Source: Pirellula sp.
Lineage (GTDB): Bacteria > Planctomycetota > Planctomycetia > Pirellulales > Pirellulaceae
Assembly (NCBI GenBank): GCA_021300015.1
Contig: JAJTFB010000001.1
Location: forward strand, 1-64,000
Direction: 5' to 3'
Length of the DNA: 64,000 nt
A program made the translations under genes and the position numbers. The first letter of the stretch is position 1. The number at the start of each line of letters is the position of its first letter. Positions 27,954-37,642 of this stretch are shown piece by piece. The notes under the pieces were generated by a model, which did no database searches, was not told the DNA's origin, and saw only the letters and a list, made by a program, of their open reading frames with translations.

Positions 27954-29885
27954 ATGAAACGAACTAGAGTTTTTGCCGCCCCATCGATCGATCCGAGACC
28001 CGTCGCTGGAAATCCCCTGCGTAGAAACACCCCTTGCGAGTCGAACTCCAGGCGGGCTAAGGTCTGGGTGCCTTGCTTCTTGATGGGTTTCCTGACAAGC
28101 TCGCTTCTTGCAGGCTTGGCTTGGGGCCAAAATGCTCCGACCCCTAAGCCTCAGACGCGAGAGCCTCAGACGCCAGAGACTCAGACGCTTAGCAAAAAGA
28201 TCGATGCGATTGCGAACGTCGAAAAAACCGATTGCTTGGGTAAGCAGTGGAAATGGGCCGAGTTGGCCGGGAGCAAAGGAACCGTCGTGGTGTTCCTAGG
28301 AACGGAATGCCCGCTGGCCAAGCAGTACACGCCTCGGATCGAGGAGTTGCGCAAGAAATACCTCGAGCGAGGGATCGGCTTTGTCGCAATCGATCCGAAC
28401 ATCCAAGACTCCTTGGCCGAGATGGCTGCCCATGCTCGTCGCTTTGAACTCCAAACCCCTTTCCTCAAGGACCCCGACCAATCGCTCGCCGATTTGCTCG
28501 GTGCGACCCGAACCCCCGAGGTCTGCCTGATCGATGCTCAAAACACCATTCGCTATCGAGGCCGAATCGACGACCAGCACGGCATCGGATTTTCTCGCGA
28601 GACTCCGACCCAAAACGAACTTGCCGATGCGATCGAATCGCTCATCGCCGAGCGTCCTGTCTCGACCTCCTGGACCCAAGCCTCCGGATGCTTGATCGGT
28701 CGCAACCGATCGAAGGCCGAGTCGGCCGACGACTCCCAAGCGATCACATACGCACAGCACATCTCGCACCTGCTCGAGAGCCGCTGTGTCTCCTGCCATC
28801 GTTCCGGGGATATCGGACCGATGGACCTATCGACCTACGACGATGCTGCAGCTTGGGCGGACATGATTCTCGAAGTCACCCAAAACAAAACCATGCCCCC
28901 GTGGCATGCGACCGACGAGCACGCTCAATTCCGAAACGACCGACGCCTGAGCCAAAACGAACTCGATCTGATCGAGCAATGGGTATCGCAAGGCAAACGG
29001 CGAGGGGACACGAGCTTGGAGGCCAAGCCCCAGGCCGGCCGCATCGCCGAGAACACAGGCTGGCTCTTGCCAAAAACTCCCGACATCATCATCCCGATGA
29101 GCGATCGGCCCTACAGCGTCCCTAAAACAGGGGTGGTCAATTACCAGTACTTCCGCGCCGACATGAACAACGACAAAGATCTATGGGTCCAAGGCATGGA
29201 GATCATCCCCGGGGCTCGCGAAGTGGTCCACCACGTGTTGGTGTTTGTGAGAGACAAAGGCTCTAGAAAAAGAGATTTAGGAGGAGCACGATCCTTCTTG
29301 GCCGGATACGTCCCAGGCACGCGAGCCGAAATGATGCCCGAGGGTTACGCCAAGCGAATTCCCGCAAATAGCGAACTGATTTTCCAAGTCCACTACACGC
29401 CCAATGGAACGGCGCAAACGGATTTGAGCAAAGTTGGATTCATCTTGGCCGACCCCGACCAGATCACCCACGAGGTCAAAACCACCAGCGCCGTGAGCCT
29501 CAATTTCCAAATCCCCCCTGGGGCTTCCGATCACCGCGTCACAGCCTCTCTCCCGGAAAAGCTTCCCGAATGCGAACTGCTGGCCATGAGCCCTCACATG
29601 CACGTGCGAGGCAAATCGTTCCGCTACAGCTTGGTCCACCCCGACCGCAGACGTGAAGTCCTACTGGATATCCCCAGTTACGATTTCAATTGGCAAACCG
29701 AATACCGGCTAGCGACCCCGATGAAACTACCAGCAGGCACCAGGATGTTCTGCGAAGCGACCTTCGACAATTCCGATGCCAACCTCAACAATCCCGACCC
29801 CAAGGCTTGGGTCCGTTGGGGGGACCAAACCTACGAAGAAATGATGATCGGGTATTTCCACTACGCGGAAAAACGCCGACAATAA
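27954..29885 (+). CDS. redoxin - cytochrome c - copper monooxygenase fusion
   Basis: This 643-residue exported protein starts with a hydrophobic segment (about 40-58, ending GLAWGQ) and a short repeat rich in Pro-Gln-Thr. Domains in order: a thioredoxin/redoxin-like domain at about 80-230 (FLGTECPLAKQYTPR, with one Cys in place of C-x2-C), a haem motif CVSCH at about 281-285, and a region resembling type II copper ascorbate-dependent monooxygenases with VVHHVLVF and SPHMHVRG as candidate copper ligands (about 420-640). This composite architecture occurs in planctomycetes, but its reaction is not known to me. The ATG at 27954 is chosen before the export signal; upstream in-frame residues are unlikely to be translated. 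Confidence 0.78.
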   Translation: MKRTRVFAAPSIDPRPVAGNPLRRNTPCESNSRRAKVWVPCFLMGFLTSSLLAGLAWGQNAPTPKPQTREPQTPETQTLSKKIDAIANVEKTDCLGKQWKWAELAGSKGTVVVFLGTECPLAKQYTPRIEELRKKYLERGIGFVAIDPNIQDSLAEMAAHARRFELQTPFLKDPDQSLADLLGATRTPEVCLIDAQNTIRYRGRIDDQHGIGFSRETPTQNELADAIESLIAERPVSTSWTQASGCLIGRNRSKAESADDSQAITYAQHISHLLESRCVSCHRSGDIGPMDLSTYDDAAAWADMILEVTQNKTMPPWHATDEHAQFRNDRRLSQNELDLIEQWVSQGKRRGDTSLEAKPQAGRIAENTGWLLPKTPDIIIPMSDRPYSVPKTGVVNYQYFRADMNNDKDLWVQGMEIIPGAREVVHHVLVFVRDKGSRKRDLGGARSFLAGYVPGTRAEMMPEGYAKRIPANSELIFQVHYTPNGTAQTDLSKVGFILADPDQITHEVKTTSAVSLNFQIPPGASDHRVTASLPEKLPECELLAMSPHMHVRGKSFRYSLVHPDRRREVLLDIPSYDFNWQTEYRLATPMKLPAGTRMFCEATFDNSDANLNNPDPKAWVRWGDQTYEEMMIGYFHYAEKRRQ

Positions 29886-29968
29886 GCCGCCAGTAAATCG
29901 TCGGCTTTGGAGCATCAGGCTCGAAGCATCATTGCGTACCTGCTCTGCGTTTCGAATCGGTGGATCCT

Positions 29969-31741
29969 ATGACATCACGAACCCTACGAGCGGGCTTTTG
30001 CCTCGTCGCATTGCCCATCGCTTCTTGGGCGATCGAATCCGTTGCTCTTGCCCAGGAACCTTCGGTGGCCAAACCCACTCCGATCGGCCGCTACGATCGA
30101 CCTTCGGGGCCCATCTACCAGAGTCGCTCGGTGGTCGTGGCTCAACATGGAATGGCCTGCACATCGGATCCACGGGCTACGGCCGCCGCGATTGGTATCT
30201 TGGAAAACGGCGGGTCGGCGGTCGATGCGGCCATCGCGGCCAATGCCGTCTTAGGAGTCGTCGAACCGATGAGTTGCGGTATCGGCGGCGATCTTTACTC
30301 GATCCACTGGGATAGCCACACGGGCAAAATCTCTGGGCTGAACGCAAGCGGCCGCTCGCCAGCAAAACTGAATCGGCAAGTCTTCGCCGATCAAGGGCTC
30401 AAAGAGATCCCGCTATATGGTCCGATGTCCTGGAGTGTTCCAGGTTGCGTCGCGGGTTGGTATGACCTGCATTCGAAGTTCGGGAGAAAGAGCATGGCAG
30501 AGGTCCTTGAGCCCGCCATCGCGTTGGCCGAAAATGGGTTTCCTGTCTCACCGGTGATCGCTGGGTATTGGGCCAAAACCGAACAATCGTTCCTCCCTTG
30601 GAAAGACTCCCAAGCGACCTTCTTGATCGACTCCAAGCGAGCTCCTAAGACGGGAGATAAATTCCGCAATCCACGCTTGGCCGAAACGTATCGCCGCATC
30701 GCTCAGTTCGGACCGGATCACTTTTATCGAGGCCCCATCGCCCAAGCGATCGTCGGGTTTAGCGAAAGCAACGGAGGGTACTTTGGTCTCGAGGACTTTG
30801 CCAACCACACCAACGAATGGGTCGAACCGGTCTCGACCAACTACCGTGGATACGATGTTTGGCAAATCCCACCCAACGGCCAAGGCCTTGCGGTATTGCA
30901 AATGCTCAATGTGCTCGAGCGGTACGATCTTCCATCCATGGGCTGGGGATCTGCTGACTACACGCATCTGTTGATCGAGGCCAAGAAACTCGCTTATGCC
31001 GATCGAGCTCGATTCTATGCCGATACGGCCTTTGAGTCCGTTCCCATCGAGCCCCTGAGAAGCAAATCCTATGCAGAGATTCAAAACCGACGCATCGACC
31101 CCCAGCGGGCTCTGGTCGATGTCCCCCATGGCGACCCGAAACTGGTCCAGGGCGATACCGTCTATCTGTGCGTGGTCGATGCGGATCGCAACTGCTGCTC
31201 CTTGATCCAAAGCAATTTCCACGGGTTCGGGAGTCAAGTTGTCCCAGGGGAAGTCGGCTTTGCACTTCAAAACCGAGGCAATCTTTTCTCCCTCTCGGAG
31301 GATCACCCCAACCGATTGGAACCCAAGAAACGTCCTTTCCATACCATCATCCCATCGTTGGTCACCCGCGATGGCAAGCCCGTTTTCGTCTTTGGGGTTA
31401 TGGGAGGTGATATGCAACCGCAGGGGCAAGTCCAAGTGCTCGTCAACTGGATCGACTTCGGGATGAACATTCAAATGGCCGGCGATGCGGCTCGCGTCCG
31501 CCACGAGGGGAGCGCCTCGCCGACGGGAACCCCCGCCGATGCAGACGGAGGTGTCGTCCATTATGAATCGGGATTGCCCCAAGAGACCCTTGAAGCACTT
31601 GCCCGGCGAGGCCACCGACTCCAAGCCTCTCGGTCCTCGTTCGGCGGCTACCAAGGGATCCTTATCGATTGGCAGCGCGGGATTCTCCAAGGTGCTACCG
31701 AGAGCCGCAACGACGGGTTAGCCCTCGGAACGGATCGATAG
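29969..31741 (+). CDS. gamma-glutamyltransferase family protein, exported
   Basis: The 590-residue protein has a signal peptide cut near SVALAQ. The gamma-glutamyltranspeptidase fold follows: GMACTSDPRAT, GGSAVDAAIAAN and GIGGDLYSI in the large subunit, then the likely autoprocessing Thr in GDTVYLCVVD, which would begin the small subunit. The enzyme family cleaves glutathione or transfers gamma-glutamyl groups in the periplasm. Some residues around the nucleophile differ from classical enzymes (TTHxS is replaced), so cephalosporin acylase-like or other amidase activity is possible. The ATG at 29969 has a GGTGG ribosome site; a GTG at 29960 is an alternative. Confidence 0.88.
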   Translation: MTSRTLRAGFCLVALPIASWAIESVALAQEPSVAKPTPIGRYDRPSGPIYQSRSVVVAQHGMACTSDPRATAAAIGILENGGSAVDAAIAANAVLGVVEPMSCGIGGDLYSIHWDSHTGKISGLNASGRSPAKLNRQVFADQGLKEIPLYGPMSWSVPGCVAGWYDLHSKFGRKSMAEVLEPAIALAENGFPVSPVIAGYWAKTEQSFLPWKDSQATFLIDSKRAPKTGDKFRNPRLAETYRRIAQFGPDHFYRGPIAQAIVGFSESNGGYFGLEDFANHTNEWVEPVSTNYRGYDVWQIPPNGQGLAVLQMLNVLERYDLPSMGWGSADYTHLLIEAKKLAYADRARFYADTAFESVPIEPLRSKSYAEIQNRRIDPQRALVDVPHGDPKLVQGDTVYLCVVDADRNCCSLIQSNFHGFGSQVVPGEVGFALQNRGNLFSLSEDHPNRLEPKKRPFHTIIPSLVTRDGKPVFVFGVMGGDMQPQGQVQVLVNWIDFGMNIQMAGDAARVRHEGSASPTGTPADADGGVVHYESGLPQETLEALARRGHRLQASRSSFGGYQGILIDWQRGILQGATESRNDGLALGTDR

Positions 31742-31948
31742 CCCGTAGCGTTTCAAAATTCAATGAACCCTCGACGACGCAGGGACCTTCTCTGGCCCAT
31801 AGTCCGCTACGCGAAGTCGATCGAAACTGCTATCCTAGACGGCACAGGAGTTGTTCCGGGGAATCCAGTTGTTTCAATCGCTTAGCAATACGTAAGTAGC
31901 CCCCCTTCGAAGCCCCCACGCACAAGAAACACCACGCAAGGAGCACCG

Positions 31949-33277
31949 ATGGTCAAGCACTGGTTGCTCAATCTGCTCTATGCAGCGCTGCTGCTTGCGA
32001 TCTCGCCATGGATCCTTTGGCGCAGAGTCCGACAAGGAAGGTATCGAAATGGATGGAGCCACAAGCTCCTAGGAGCTTTACCTCAACCGACCCAAACACT
32101 TGGACCGAACCGAACCTACACGATTTGGTTCCATGCCGTCAGTGTCGGTGAACTGCAAGTCATCCGGCCTCTTGTCGAGCGAGCTGTTCGGGAGTTGCCG
32201 ACGGCCAAACTGGTCGTTACCACCTCGACCGATTCGGGCTACGAACTGGCCCAAAAGCTCTACCATGCACACACCGTTGCTTATGCTCCCATGGATTTTA
32301 CTTGGGCAATCCGCCGAGCGCTCGATCGCATCGAACCGGATCTGTTGGTCTTGGCAGAACTAGAACTCTGGCCCAATTGGATCTCGATCGCCTCGCAACG
32401 CCAGGTTCCTATCGCAGTCATCAACGGTCGGCTTAGCCAGAAATCCCTTGAAGGCTACCGCCGCATCGCCTCGATTGTCCGGGGGATCGTGCGCAAAATC
32501 GATTGGATCGCTGCGCAGAGCGACACGGTCCGCGAGCGGTTCATCGAGCTGGGTTACGATCCTGCGAAAATCCAAGTCGTTGGGAACATCAAGTTCGATG
32601 GTGCCAACAACGACCGTGCGCATCCCGAGGTGCTCGCTAGGTCCGGTCCACTCGGACTTTGCGATGGCCACTCGACCGTCTGGCTCTGCGGGAGCACCCA
32701 AGATCCCGAGGAACGCATCTGCTTGGAGACCTTCGGACAGATCGCCGATGAATTTGCGCATTTGAAGTTGATTTTGGTTCCGCGCCACGCCGAGCGATTC
32801 GAGGAAGTTGCCAGGATGGTAGAAGCGACCGGATTTGCATGGGGACGTCGAAGCCTTATGCACAGCCAGGAGCTGGATCCTTCGTGGCGGATCTTTCTGG
32901 CCGACAGCGTCGGAGAATTGCGTTGGTGGTGGGGCATGGCCGATCTAGGGTTCGTCGGCGGGAGCTTTGGGGCACGAGGTGGCCAAAACATGATTGAGCC
33001 CTGCGCCTATGGCGTCGCGACCTGCTACGGCCCAAACACCCGAAACTTTACCGACATTGTCCAGATTCTCGATCAGGCCGATGCGGCCCGTCAACTCGCA
33101 AGTCCCGAGGAGCTCAAGCCCTGGTTGGTGGGAATGCTCCAGGACGAGTCGTTGCGAACTGGTTGTGCAGGCCGGGCTGTATCGATCACTCAAAAGCATC
33201 GTGGAGCGACCGACCGGACCTGGAGCAAACTCGTTAGCTTGCTAGAAAGTAAGGATCTGCGATCGCCCAGGGATTAG
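31949..33277 (+). CDS. waaA: 3-deoxy-D-manno-octulosonic acid (Kdo) transferase
   Basis: The 442-residue enzyme has an N-terminal membrane anchor (about 5-22) and the WaaA landmarks WFHAVSVGELQ, VVTTSTDSGY, LAELELWPNWI and FVGGSFGARGGQN. It adds Kdo to lipid A at the inner membrane. Its presence supports a lipopolysaccharide-type outer membrane in this organism. An AAGGAG ribosome site precedes the ATG. A 15-bp tandem repeat lies between it and holA. Confidence 0.92.
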   Translation: MVKHWLLNLLYAALLLAISPWILWRRVRQGRYRNGWSHKLLGALPQPTQTLGPNRTYTIWFHAVSVGELQVIRPLVERAVRELPTAKLVVTTSTDSGYELAQKLYHAHTVAYAPMDFTWAIRRALDRIEPDLLVLAELELWPNWISIASQRQVPIAVINGRLSQKSLEGYRRIASIVRGIVRKIDWIAAQSDTVRERFIELGYDPAKIQVVGNIKFDGANNDRAHPEVLARSGPLGLCDGHSTVWLCGSTQDPEERICLETFGQIADEFAHLKLILVPRHAERFEEVARMVEATGFAWGRRSLMHSQELDPSWRIFLADSVGELRWWWGMADLGFVGGSFGARGGQNMIEPCAYGVATCYGPNTRNFTDIVQILDQADAARQLASPEELKPWLVGMLQDESLRTGCAGRAVSITQKHRGATDRTWSKLVSLLESKDLRSPRD

Positions 33278-33338
33278 GTGCGATGGGCTCGTCGAGCCAA
33301 AGCCCATCGGGAAATTCGTGAACCTTGACAAAGGCTCT

Positions 33339-33398
33339 CTTGCCGGTGGAAAGCTTGCCGGTAGAAAGCTTGCCGGTGGAAAGCTTGGCAGTAGAATG
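33339..33398. repeat. 15-bp tandem repeat, four copies, between waaA and holA
   Basis: Units of CTTGCCGGTGGAAAG start at 33339, 33354, 33369 and 33384; the fourth is degenerate. The 201-bp interval has an open frame on the minus strand (to 33500) and two on the plus strand because the unit is a multiple of three, but none looks like a gene. Confidence 0.9.
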
Positions 33399-33478
33399 CA
33401 AGCCTGCATCCAACGCGATGGTCGTTTCGGCGATGCGCCGATGTGGGGTTTCCTTTTTGATACCAGAGAATCCGATCC

Positions 33479-34534
33479 GTGGCGGAAAAAACCTCAGCAA
33501 AAAGCAAATCGGAGGCCACTGTGCATGCCTTCGATTACTTGGCCCAAAACGAGACTCGGGAGTTGCCGGTGCTCGTCGTGGCCATTGGACCCGACGATTT
33601 CCTGCGCCGCGAATCGATCCAACACGCCCTGAAACTCGGTGGGCTCGAGCCGATGAGCGTTACCCGATTCGACGGCGAGGACGCCCAGTGGCGGGATGTT
33701 CATGACGAGCTCTCGACGCAGAGTCTCTTCGACCAAGGGGGCCCGAAGGCAGCTTATGTGCGCAAGGCCGATTCGTTCGTCAGCAAAAATCGCGAAGCAC
33801 TAGAGCGGTGGATCGAACAGGCCGAACTCGGAACGACACTTCTTCTGGACATGCAGACGCTACCGTCGAACCAGAGGCTCTACAAGCTTGCGCAGAGCAA
33901 AGGTTTTTTGGTGGGCACAGCCGAGAGCAAAGGGGCAGCGTTCCCTGCCTGGATCGCTCGATGGGGAGCCGCTAGGCACAGCGTTCAACTGACCGTCGCC
34001 CAAGCCTCTTTGGTGGCCGATCGTGTCGGATATGTCTGCGGAATGGTCGATTGCGAGTTGGCCAAGCTCGGGCTTTTTTGCGACGCCAAGGGCAAAGTCT
34101 CCGACGCGCGTGTCGACGAGTTGGTCGGCGGGTGGCGGACCCAGACGGTTTGGAATATCAGTTCGGCGATTGCCGAAGGGAAAATTGCCGAAGCGATCGA
34201 TGGGGTCGATAAGCTCATCATGGCAGGTCAAACCCCGGTGGGGATCGCCGCTCAACTCTCCTGGAGTCTTAGACGCTACGGGGTCGCGGCCGCTTGGATC
34301 GACCAACAGAAGCGGTATGGCGTCCAAGGCGTGACGCTTTTCGATGCGCTTTCGCGAGCGGGATTCCGTTTCGAACACGCCCTCGAGGAAAAAAGGCTCA
34401 AAACGATCAGTTGGAATCGGGCTAAAGATCTCCTGAACTGGTTGGTCGAACTCGAAAAGGAATTGAAAGGAAATCACAGCCAGGAGGATCTCGCCCGTCT
34501 GGCTCTGGAGAAATTCATATTTCGCTTTCGATAG
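33479..34534 (+). CDS. holA: DNA polymerase III delta subunit
   Basis: The 351-residue protein has the HolA plan: an N-terminal AAA-like domain beginning VLVVAIGPDDFLRRESI, the strand AAYVRKAD, then the helical lid and C-terminal collar domain with LARLALEKFIFRFR. Delta opens the beta clamp as part of the clamp loader. The start is a GTG at 33479; the first 15 residues are Lys/Ser-rich. Confidence 0.88.
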   Translation: MAEKTSAKSKSEATVHAFDYLAQNETRELPVLVVAIGPDDFLRRESIQHALKLGGLEPMSVTRFDGEDAQWRDVHDELSTQSLFDQGGPKAAYVRKADSFVSKNREALERWIEQAELGTTLLLDMQTLPSNQRLYKLAQSKGFLVGTAESKGAAFPAWIARWGAARHSVQLTVAQASLVADRVGYVCGMVDCELAKLGLFCDAKGKVSDARVDELVGGWRTQTVWNISSAIAEGKIAEAIDGVDKLIMAGQTPVGIAAQLSWSLRRYGVAAAWIDQQKRYGVQGVTLFDALSRAGFRFEHALEEKRLKTISWNRAKDLLNWLVELEKELKGNHSQEDLARLALEKFIFRFR

Positions 34535-34660
34535 TCGTCGGCGGCAAGAAAACTCCGGCGGATCGATACCCAGAGACCGGACTTCGAAACTTCGACTACA
34601 ATCCGATTACAATTCGATGAAAAGCGATTTTTTGGGGCTTGCCCAGGTACACTCTGGCCG

Positions 34661-36247
34661 ATGAGGTTTGCGATGAAGAATCGATCTGCGATAGAATCAA
34701 GCTTGCACCTGCGATCGGCCATGGTGGTGTTGGCCAAGTTGTTTTTGATTGGCATTGCAAGTTGCGTTTTTGGTTTTTTGTCCAACGCATCGGTCGGTCG
34801 GTCTCAGGATTTCTTCGTATTGCGTGCCCCTGGAGTGGCCGTGGAGTCGTCGGCAAGGCTCAGTCTCGAGGAGTTGCAGATCCGAGACCAAGCTGGCCAG
34901 ATAACCGTCTATTCGAGGCTTCGTCGCTACGACACTCCCGATGGTGGGTATATCGGCTACGGATCTCGCCAAGCCCAGCGCGTGATCCAGTGGCCGGTGG
35001 CAAACCGTGGCAACATGCGCATCGGAATTTTGAGCAATGGACAGATCGAATTTACGCCCAGCCGGATGGCTGTCTTTGCGATCGATCCGACGAATGGGGC
35101 AAGTCTCCCGACGGAGACATGGACATTGCCGCAGGGCTCATCGGCAAGCAGTGAGGCTGGCCAGTGGAACAAGACCGGCGAGTTGAGCAAGTCCGTGCTG
35201 TTGTCGACCGGGGAAGTCGGAAATCGATGGTTCATGAAGGCCGGAGGCCAAGGCCAACTTCAGTGGATTCCAGGCGGTGCGGCTGGAGCACCCCTGAATG
35301 ACCCGCAGGGGGCTTGGATGATCACCCCCGTCGGGAGCGACATGGTTCGGATCCAGCAATCGGTCGGCAATCAGTGGTTGGCGCTCAGTGCCGATCCGCA
35401 GCAGGCGGGTAACTTCGGCAACGGCGTTTTGGCTCAAAGAGGCCAGAGGTCTTCGGTCCGCCTCATGGGGATCAACAATTCGATCGCTCAGTGTTGGAGG
35501 TTGCAGCAATTCAATGGTGGTTACTGTTTCGAAAGCGTCATGATGCCAGGCTGCGGATTGACCTATATCCCCAACAACGGCCTATGGCTTCAGCCGATCC
35601 TCTATTCCCCTTGGCAAGTTTGGTGGCCTCAGCAACCCGCATTCGCCTTGCCAGCCCCAACTTACCGAGTGGTATCCGAGCAAGTCGTCTCCAATGCGCC
35701 CTTAGGTCCGGTGACTCTGCGGATCGCCAATACCCACAGCGATGGGTTGTTGGTGCTTTTGGCCGACCGTCGCAACTCCGGGGCAGCCAAGAGGATTCGG
35801 ATCCCTCAAGGGGGATCCGAGACCGTGGTGCTCGAACGCGACAGTGGGTCGACCGTCATTCAAACGGTCGAATACCTAGATGGTTTTGGGAACTGGGATC
35901 GGCGGGAGGTTCAGGTTCCTGTGCCGCCCGTGGTGCTCTACGACGTGAGTGTTTACGAGGAATTCTTGCAATCGATCGCTATCGATGCGACCGGCAAGAG
36001 TCCGAATGTCATCGAGGATATCAATTATCAGCCTCGGAGTGTTGGCTTTTTATTGCTCCCTGCGGGGGATCAGTTGCAAGACAACAGCGTGATCGATGTC
36101 TACCCCGCAGCGGCCGATTCGCGTAATCCAGGCGCGGTTCGTCGTTTGGCGCCAACCGACTACCAACGCAGTTCCTCGCAGGCGACTCCGAAGGACCCGC
36201 TTAAGGAACTTCTGGAACAATTGCAAAGCAAGCGAGGCGCGTTTTGA
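34661..36247 (+). CDS. secreted hypothetical protein
   Basis: The 528-residue product has a basic start and a hydrophobic export segment (about 21-42). The mature part is rich in Gln, Gly and Trp, with repeated short beta-like stretches (RWFMKAGGQGQLQWIPGG, QWLALSADPQ, CWRLQQFNGGYCFES) recalling a beta-trefoil-like arrangement; this is an impression. A second beta-rich part follows from about 345. No family is recognised. The last codons overlap the TTG start of the prepilin-peptidase-like gene. Confidence 0.7.
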   Translation: MRFAMKNRSAIESSLHLRSAMVVLAKLFLIGIASCVFGFLSNASVGRSQDFFVLRAPGVAVESSARLSLEELQIRDQAGQITVYSRLRRYDTPDGGYIGYGSRQAQRVIQWPVANRGNMRIGILSNGQIEFTPSRMAVFAIDPTNGASLPTETWTLPQGSSASSEAGQWNKTGELSKSVLLSTGEVGNRWFMKAGGQGQLQWIPGGAAGAPLNDPQGAWMITPVGSDMVRIQQSVGNQWLALSADPQQAGNFGNGVLAQRGQRSSVRLMGINNSIAQCWRLQQFNGGYCFESVMMPGCGLTYIPNNGLWLQPILYSPWQVWWPQQPAFALPAPTYRVVSEQVVSNAPLGPVTLRIANTHSDGLLVLLADRRNSGAAKRIRIPQGGSETVVLERDSGSTVIQTVEYLDGFGNWDRREVQVPVPPVVLYDVSVYEEFLQSIAIDATGKSPNVIEDINYQPRSVGFLLLPAGDQLQDNSVIDVYPAAADSRNPGAVRRLAPTDYQRSSSQATPKDPLKELLEQLQSKRGAF

Positions 36248-37563
36248 CCGAACTGGATTCCTCCTTGGATCCGTCTCTGGATCCGTCTTTGGATCCGTGC
36301 TTGAATCCATCCCTAAGTGGTCCCATTCGAGCGCGCCGCAAGAGTTTGATTTCGTTGCGACGCGATTGGCCCCTGATGCTCCTGCTCGCAGCGGTATTTG
36401 CTGGCTGGGTTTTCTACGCCATGATCCTCCCGCCGATTCAAATCCGGCACAAGATCGCTGCATCGCCTTGGAAGATCGACCCCAGAGATCCCGAGATTTC
36501 CTTTGGCCTATGGTTTGCTCGTCGGACCTTGGAATACTGGATGGTCTGCTGGTTCTTCTATCTCGGAGCGAGCATCGGTAGTTTCATCAATGTCGTTGCG
36601 AGCCGAACGCCCAAGGGGCAGACGATCGTCACGCGAGGATCGCATTGCCCCTACTGCGATCGCGCGCTGAGCATGATCGACAACTCACCGGTCTTTGGTT
36701 GGCTCATGCTGCGAGGACGCTGTCGGGGATGTCGGCTGCCGATCTCCCCGAGATACCTCTACATGGAGATTCTCTTCGGGTTGATTTTCCTTCTGGTAGC
36801 AGCCATCGAACTGCTAGCCAACGGCCTGAATCTGCCTTACCGGGAATGGCGCATCGGGACCGGGATCGTCTGGACTGTGTTCTATCCGAAATGGGATTTG
36901 ATCGGGGCATTGGTCCTGCACTTGAGCCTGTTTTCCGTCGCGATCATGCTCATCGCTACGGAGTCGGAGCGATTGAAGTTTCCCAGAACGCCGCTGCTGG
37001 TGATCTTGGGGATCTATATCGCGGGTTTCGTCTCGAATCGAGTCGTGGCTCGCGTCCGCTGGACCGAGCCTTGGGGGGAACGCTTCCCCAGTTATGGAAA
37101 TCCGTTGACCGATGGATCCCTGGCGGCGGCCCATGCCATGAGCTCAGGAATCGGACTTGCGCTCGGAGCGATTCTCGGCGTACTCAGCGGCCTGCTCCTG
37201 CGCCACCTGTACTGGCCCAGCCCTCAGGTCACCGGCTCCCCCGAAGACATTACCGGGCCCGAAGAGACGGGCGAACGTCAAGACTTCCAGGCTCGGCAGG
37301 AGCAGGGCAGGGGAGCATTTCTTTGGCATTGGAGCATCTTGCATGCCCTCTCAGGAGCCTTGCTCGGCTGGCAAGCCATCGGCCTGACGAGCCTCGTAGC
37401 GAGCTTGATCGCGATGATTCTCTGCGGATGGCTTGCGAGGAACTGGAACGATGGCCGCATCCAATTCCGAGGTCCGGTTATTGCATTGGGAATCTGGACC
37501 TGTACTCTATTGATTCACCATTGCGGGTGGAGATGGATCGCGATGGCTTGGTACGGGTTCTGA
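36244..37563 (+). CDS. prepilin-peptidase-like membrane protein lacking the usual catalytic aspartates
   Basis: The 439-residue protein has about eight membrane helices. The N-terminal A24 domain is well kept: GASIGSFINVVASRTPKG near 108-124, then CPYC (135-138), SPVFGWLMLRGRC (148-160) and a second Cys pair C160/C163. The peptidase part is not: the helix that normally carries the first Asp reads MLIATESERLKFP (about 235-247), and the GxGD motif is not recognisable (GIGLALGAILG). The start is a TTG overlapping the previous stop. The first 24 residues come from a 12-bp tandem repeat (SLDP units), so the true start may be further in. Confidence 0.72.
   Translation: MTELDSSLDPSLDPSLDPCLNPSLSGPIRARRKSLISLRRDWPLMLLLAAVFAGWVFYAMILPPIQIRHKIAASPWKIDPRDPEISFGLWFARRTLEYWMVCWFFYLGASIGSFINVVASRTPKGQTIVTRGSHCPYCDRALSMIDNSPVFGWLMLRGRCRGCRLPISPRYLYMEILFGLIFLLVAAIELLANGLNLPYREWRIGTGIVWTVFYPKWDLIGALVLHLSLFSVAIMLIATESERLKFPRTPLLVILGIYIAGFVSNRVVARVRWTEPWGERFPSYGNPLTDGSLAAAHAMSSGIGLALGAILGVLSGLLLRHLYWPSPQVTGSPEDITGPEETGERQDFQARQEQGRGAFLWHWSILHALSGALLGWQAIGLTSLVASLIAMILCGWLARNWNDGRIQFRGPVIALGIWTCTLLIHHCGWRWIAMAWYGF
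36253..36312. repeat. 12-bp tandem repeat at the start of the prepilin-peptidase-like gene
   Basis: Five units of TTGGATCCGTCT-type sequence begin at 36253, 36265, 36277, 36289 and 36301. They encode S-L-D-P repeats just inside the gene start. Confidence 0.9.
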
Positions 37564-37642
37564 CCCGCAGCACGCAGCTCCTACTGACCCTCCTTGATTT
37601 CCTCCCTGTTGTTTTCGTCTCTTTGAAAGGTCTTTGATTCCC

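Noticed and set aside
30548-31690. Minus-strand frame of 380 codons opposite gamma-glutamyltransferase
   Set aside because: It is antisense to a well-supported gene, with no motif.
33234-33500. Possible 88-codon minus-strand gene after waaA
   Set aside because: It overlaps the end of waaA, and its middle is only the translated 15-bp repeat (S-T-G-K-L units); the end resembles no family I can name.
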